This document shows positions 5,054 through 7,377 of a stretch of DNA of 7,377 bases, piece after piece. The position numbers were made by a program, and so were the translations under genes. Location: positions 1-7,377 of the forward strand of contig JAHDGN010000156.1 of NCBI GenBank assembly GCA_020627645.1, written 5' to 3'. Source of the stretch: Akkermansiaceae bacterium. GTDB taxonomy: Bacteria; Verrucomicrobiota; Verrucomicrobiia; Verrucomicrobiales; Akkermansiaceae. Under the pieces are notes generated by a model. It searched no databases. It was given only the letters and a program-made list of their open reading frames with translations, and was not told the DNA's origin. Positions within the stretch are counted from its first letter, which is position 1. The number at the start of each line of letters is the position of its first letter.

Positions 5054-7324
5054 GTGCCAGACGAAAACACCAACCCTCCCAAACTCTCCAAACCAAAAAA
5101 CACCGCCGCCGGTTCCGCCGCCGTCAAATCCTCCATGCAACACGTCCTCAGCAAAGCCGGTGTCACTCGCGGCATGTCAGGACTCAACAAAATCAACCAA
5201 ACCGATGGCTTCGACTGCCCTTCCTGCGCCTGGCCCGACCCCGACGACCATCGATCCAAATTCGAATTCTGCGAAAACGGAGCCAAGGCCCTCGCCTCAG
5301 AAGCCATGTCGCAAACCATCGGCCGCGAATTCTTTGCCCAACACAGCGTCACCGAACTCGACCAACAATCCGACCACTGGCACGACCAACAAGGCCGCCT
5401 TGCCGAACCCATGATCCTCAAAGAAGGTGCCACCCACTACACCCCCATCTCCTGGGACGACGCCTTCCAACTCATCGCCAACCAACTCAACAGCCTCCCC
5501 GATCCAGACCAAGCCATCTTCTACACCTCCGGTCGAACCACCAACGAAGCCGCCTTCCTCTACCAACTCTTCACTCGCCACTTCGGCACCAACAACCTCC
5601 CCGACTGCTCCAACATGTGCCACGAATCCAGCGGCACCGCCATGAACCAAGCCGTCGGCGTCGGCAAAGGAACTGTCACCCTCGACGACCTCCACCAAGC
5701 CGACACCATCATCTCCATCGGCCAAAACCCCGGCACCAACCACCCGCGAATGCTCACCTCCCTCGAGATTTGCGTCAAAAATGGAGGCCAAATCATCGCC
5801 ATCAACCCCCTCATCGAAGCCGGACTCCTCGGCTTCGCCCACCCCCAAAAAATCTCCGGCATGCTCGGAAAATCCACCCCCCTCGCCTCCCAATACCTCC
5901 AAGTCGACCTCAATGGCGACCACGCCCTCCTCCGTGGACTCGCCAAAGAACTCCTCCAACGCGAAGACGAACACCCCGGTACCATCCTCGACCAAGACTT
6001 CATCAAAGAGCATACCCACGGATTCCAAGACTACCAAAAAGCCGTCCACGAATCCGACTGGGACGACCTCCTCCACAAAAGCGGTCTCTCCCGCCCACGA
6101 TTCAAAGAACTCGCCGACAACATCCTCAAAGGTGAGCGCAAAATCATCACCTGCTGGGCCATGGGTCTCACCCAACACCGCAATGCCGTCGACACCATCC
6201 GCGAAGTCATCAACATTCACCTCCTTCTCGGCGCCATCGGCAAACCCGGCGCCGGACTCTGCCCCGTCCGCGGACACTCTAACGTCCAAGGCGACCGCAC
6301 CGTCGGCATCTACGAAAAAATGCCCGAAGAATTTCTCGCCGCCCTCGACCAACGATTCCACATCACCTCCCCACGAAAACACGGGCACGACACCGTCGAA
6401 TCCATCCTCGCCATGCATCGAGGCGACGCCAAAATCTTCTTCGCCATGGGCGGCAACTTCGTCCAAGCCACCCCCGACACCAACTTCACCTCCGAAGCCA
6501 TGCGCAAGTGCGACCTCACCGTCCACGTCTCCACCAAACTCAACCGCTCCCACCTCGTCACCGGCAAAACCGCCCTCATCCTCCCCTGTCTTGGCCGATC
6601 CGAAATCGACCTCAAAAATGGCATCGAACAATTCGTCACCTGCGAAAATTCCATGTCCGTTGTCCACACCTCACGCGGACACCTTCAACCCGCATCAGAC
6701 CACCTCCTCAGCGAAACCGAAATCGTCTGCCGCCTCGCCCATGCTACTGTCGGTAATACCTCACAAATCAACTGGCTTCACCTCTCACAAAACTACGACC
6801 TGATCCGCGACCTCATTGAAGATATTCTCCCCATCTTCAAAGACTACAATAGTCGTGTCCGCCAAGAAGGAGGATTCTACCTTCCCAACACAGCCAAAGA
6901 ACGCACCTGGACAACCGCAACAAACAAAGCCGAATTCCTCCCCTCTTCAGTCGAAAAATTTCAAGTCGCCGACGGCCACCTTACTCTTCAGACCCTTCGC
7001 AGCCATGACCAATACAACACCACCGTCTACGGCCTACACGATCGCTACCGAGGCATTTCCACCGGTCGACGCATCATCTTCATGAACCCCCAAGACATGG
7101 CTAGCCGCTCCATCAAACCGCTCCAACTCGTCAACCTCACCAGCCATTGGAATGACGAAACTCGCCACGCTGAAAATTTCTACGCTGTCCCGTACGACAT
7201 GCCCCCTGGATCCACTGCCGCCTACTTCCCCGAAACCAACGTCCTCGTCCCCCACTCCTCCACCGCCCTTCAATCCAACACCCCCACCAGCAAATCAATC
7301 GAAATCTCCGTCACCCCCGCGTAA
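5054..7324 (+). CDS. FdhF/YdeP-family molybdopterin-dependent oxidoreductase
   Basis: This is a cytoplasmic-type Mo-bisPGD oxidoreductase of the formate dehydrogenase alpha-like YdeP family. The natural substrate is not established; E. coli YdeP is linked to acid resistance. With the GTG start at 5054 it has 756 residues, close to E. coli YdeP. Residues 48-79 carry NQxxGFDCPSCAWPDP and FCENGAKA, with C55, C58 and C73, three cysteines where classical Fdh enzymes use four for a 4Fe-4S cluster. Later motifs are FYTSGR (156-161), DCSNMCHESSG with C189 at the expected Mo-ligand position, GQNPGTNHPR (223-232), RGHSNVQGDRTVG (from 406), TKLNRSHL (from 494) and a C-terminal molybdopterin dinucleotide-binding domain starting near SHDQYNTT (650). 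There is no twin-arginine signal. Start choice: AAGSAAVKSS (from residue 18) resembles the family N-terminus and lies before the first ATG (5135), while the frame upstream of 5054 is repeat sequence. No Shine-Dalgarno is visible. No fdhD or cofactor genes are in the window. Confidence 0.93.
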   Translation: MPDENTNPPKLSKPKNTAAGSAAVKSSMQHVLSKAGVTRGMSGLNKINQTDGFDCPSCAWPDPDDHRSKFEFCENGAKALASEAMSQTIGREFFAQHSVTELDQQSDHWHDQQGRLAEPMILKEGATHYTPISWDDAFQLIANQLNSLPDPDQAIFYTSGRTTNEAAFLYQLFTRHFGTNNLPDCSNMCHESSGTAMNQAVGVGKGTVTLDDLHQADTIISIGQNPGTNHPRMLTSLEICVKNGGQIIAINPLIEAGLLGFAHPQKISGMLGKSTPLASQYLQVDLNGDHALLRGLAKELLQREDEHPGTILDQDFIKEHTHGFQDYQKAVHESDWDDLLHKSGLSRPRFKELADNILKGERKIITCWAMGLTQHRNAVDTIREVINIHLLLGAIGKPGAGLCPVRGHSNVQGDRTVGIYEKMPEEFLAALDQRFHITSPRKHGHDTVESILAMHRGDAKIFFAMGGNFVQATPDTNFTSEAMRKCDLTVHVSTKLNRSHLVTGKTALILPCLGRSEIDLKNGIEQFVTCENSMSVVHTSRGHLQPASDHLLSETEIVCRLAHATVGNTSQINWLHLSQNYDLIRDLIEDILPIFKDYNSRVRQEGGFYLPNTAKERTWTTATNKAEFLPSSVEKFQVADGHLTLQTLRSHDQYNTTVYGLHDRYRGISTGRRIIFMNPQDMASRSIKPLQLVNLTSHWNDETRHAENFYAVPYDMPPGSTAAYFPETNVLVPHSSTALQSNTPTSKSIEISVTPA

Positions 7325-7377
7325 ATCATCACCCATGATGCCCCCCAAAATTTCCCCAATTCCCCCTAATCCTTAAC
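7325..7377. other. Non-coding tail after the oxidoreductase
   Basis: This C-rich stretch follows the stop at 7322-7324. A 5-bp stem ATCAT/ATGAT (7325-7329 with 7335-7339) is too weak to call a terminator. I see no gene start with family resemblance. Confidence 0.4.

Noticed and set aside
5297..6667. 456-codon open frame on the minus strand
   Set aside because: It lies antisense to the conserved core of the YdeP-family gene; its G/E/D/V-rich translation is the usual shadow of C-rich third positions on the + strand.
7325..7339. Rho-independent terminator after the oxidoreductase
   Set aside because: The stem is only 5 bp and A/T-rich, and no T-run follows.

Overview
The window looks like chromosomal sequence from a Verrucomicrobiota-like (PVC group) bacterium. 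This is an inference. It rests on a DUF2231-like membrane protein of the kind fused to c-type cytochrome modules in Planctomycetes and Verrucomicrobia, on the style of the intergenic repeats, and on starts that lack Shine-Dalgarno sequences. No rRNA or other decisive marker is present. The + strand is strikingly rich in C and A whichever strand is coding.

Layout: (1) 3-611 on the minus strand is the N-terminal part of a multi-span membrane protein that runs off the left edge. (2) 612-760 is a divergent intergenic spacer. (3) 761-1309 (+) encodes an unrecognised 182-residue protein made of two copies of a four-cysteine, zinc-ribbon-like module. (4) 1363-2745 (+) is der (EngA), the double-GTPase ribosome assembly factor. 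(5) 2823-3800 (+) is a DppD/OppD-type peptide ABC transporter ATPase, with no permease or binding protein beside it. (6) 3806-4693 (+) is a XerC/XerD tyrosine recombinase, starting 5 bases after the ABC gene. (7) 4694-5053 is a repeat-rich intergenic region with three arrays of GCG-spaced short units ending in GCGGT, plus CTCCACAACCA and CCCCATCAACCA repeats. (8) 5054-7324 (+) is a full-length FdhF/YdeP-family molybdopterin oxidoreductase, most likely starting at GTG 5054. (9) 7325-7377 is non-coding tail.

The five + strand genes do not form an obvious pathway. Der and Xer are housekeeping functions (ribosome assembly, chromosome dimer resolution), the ABC ATPase belongs to peptide uptake, and the oxidoreductase to an unassigned redox reaction. 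Only the ABC ATPase and xer are close enough to suggest translational coupling. No clear novel multi-gene system is visible. The most unusual items are the repeat-filled intergenic region, the duplicated Cys4 protein, and the strong strand asymmetry of base composition.
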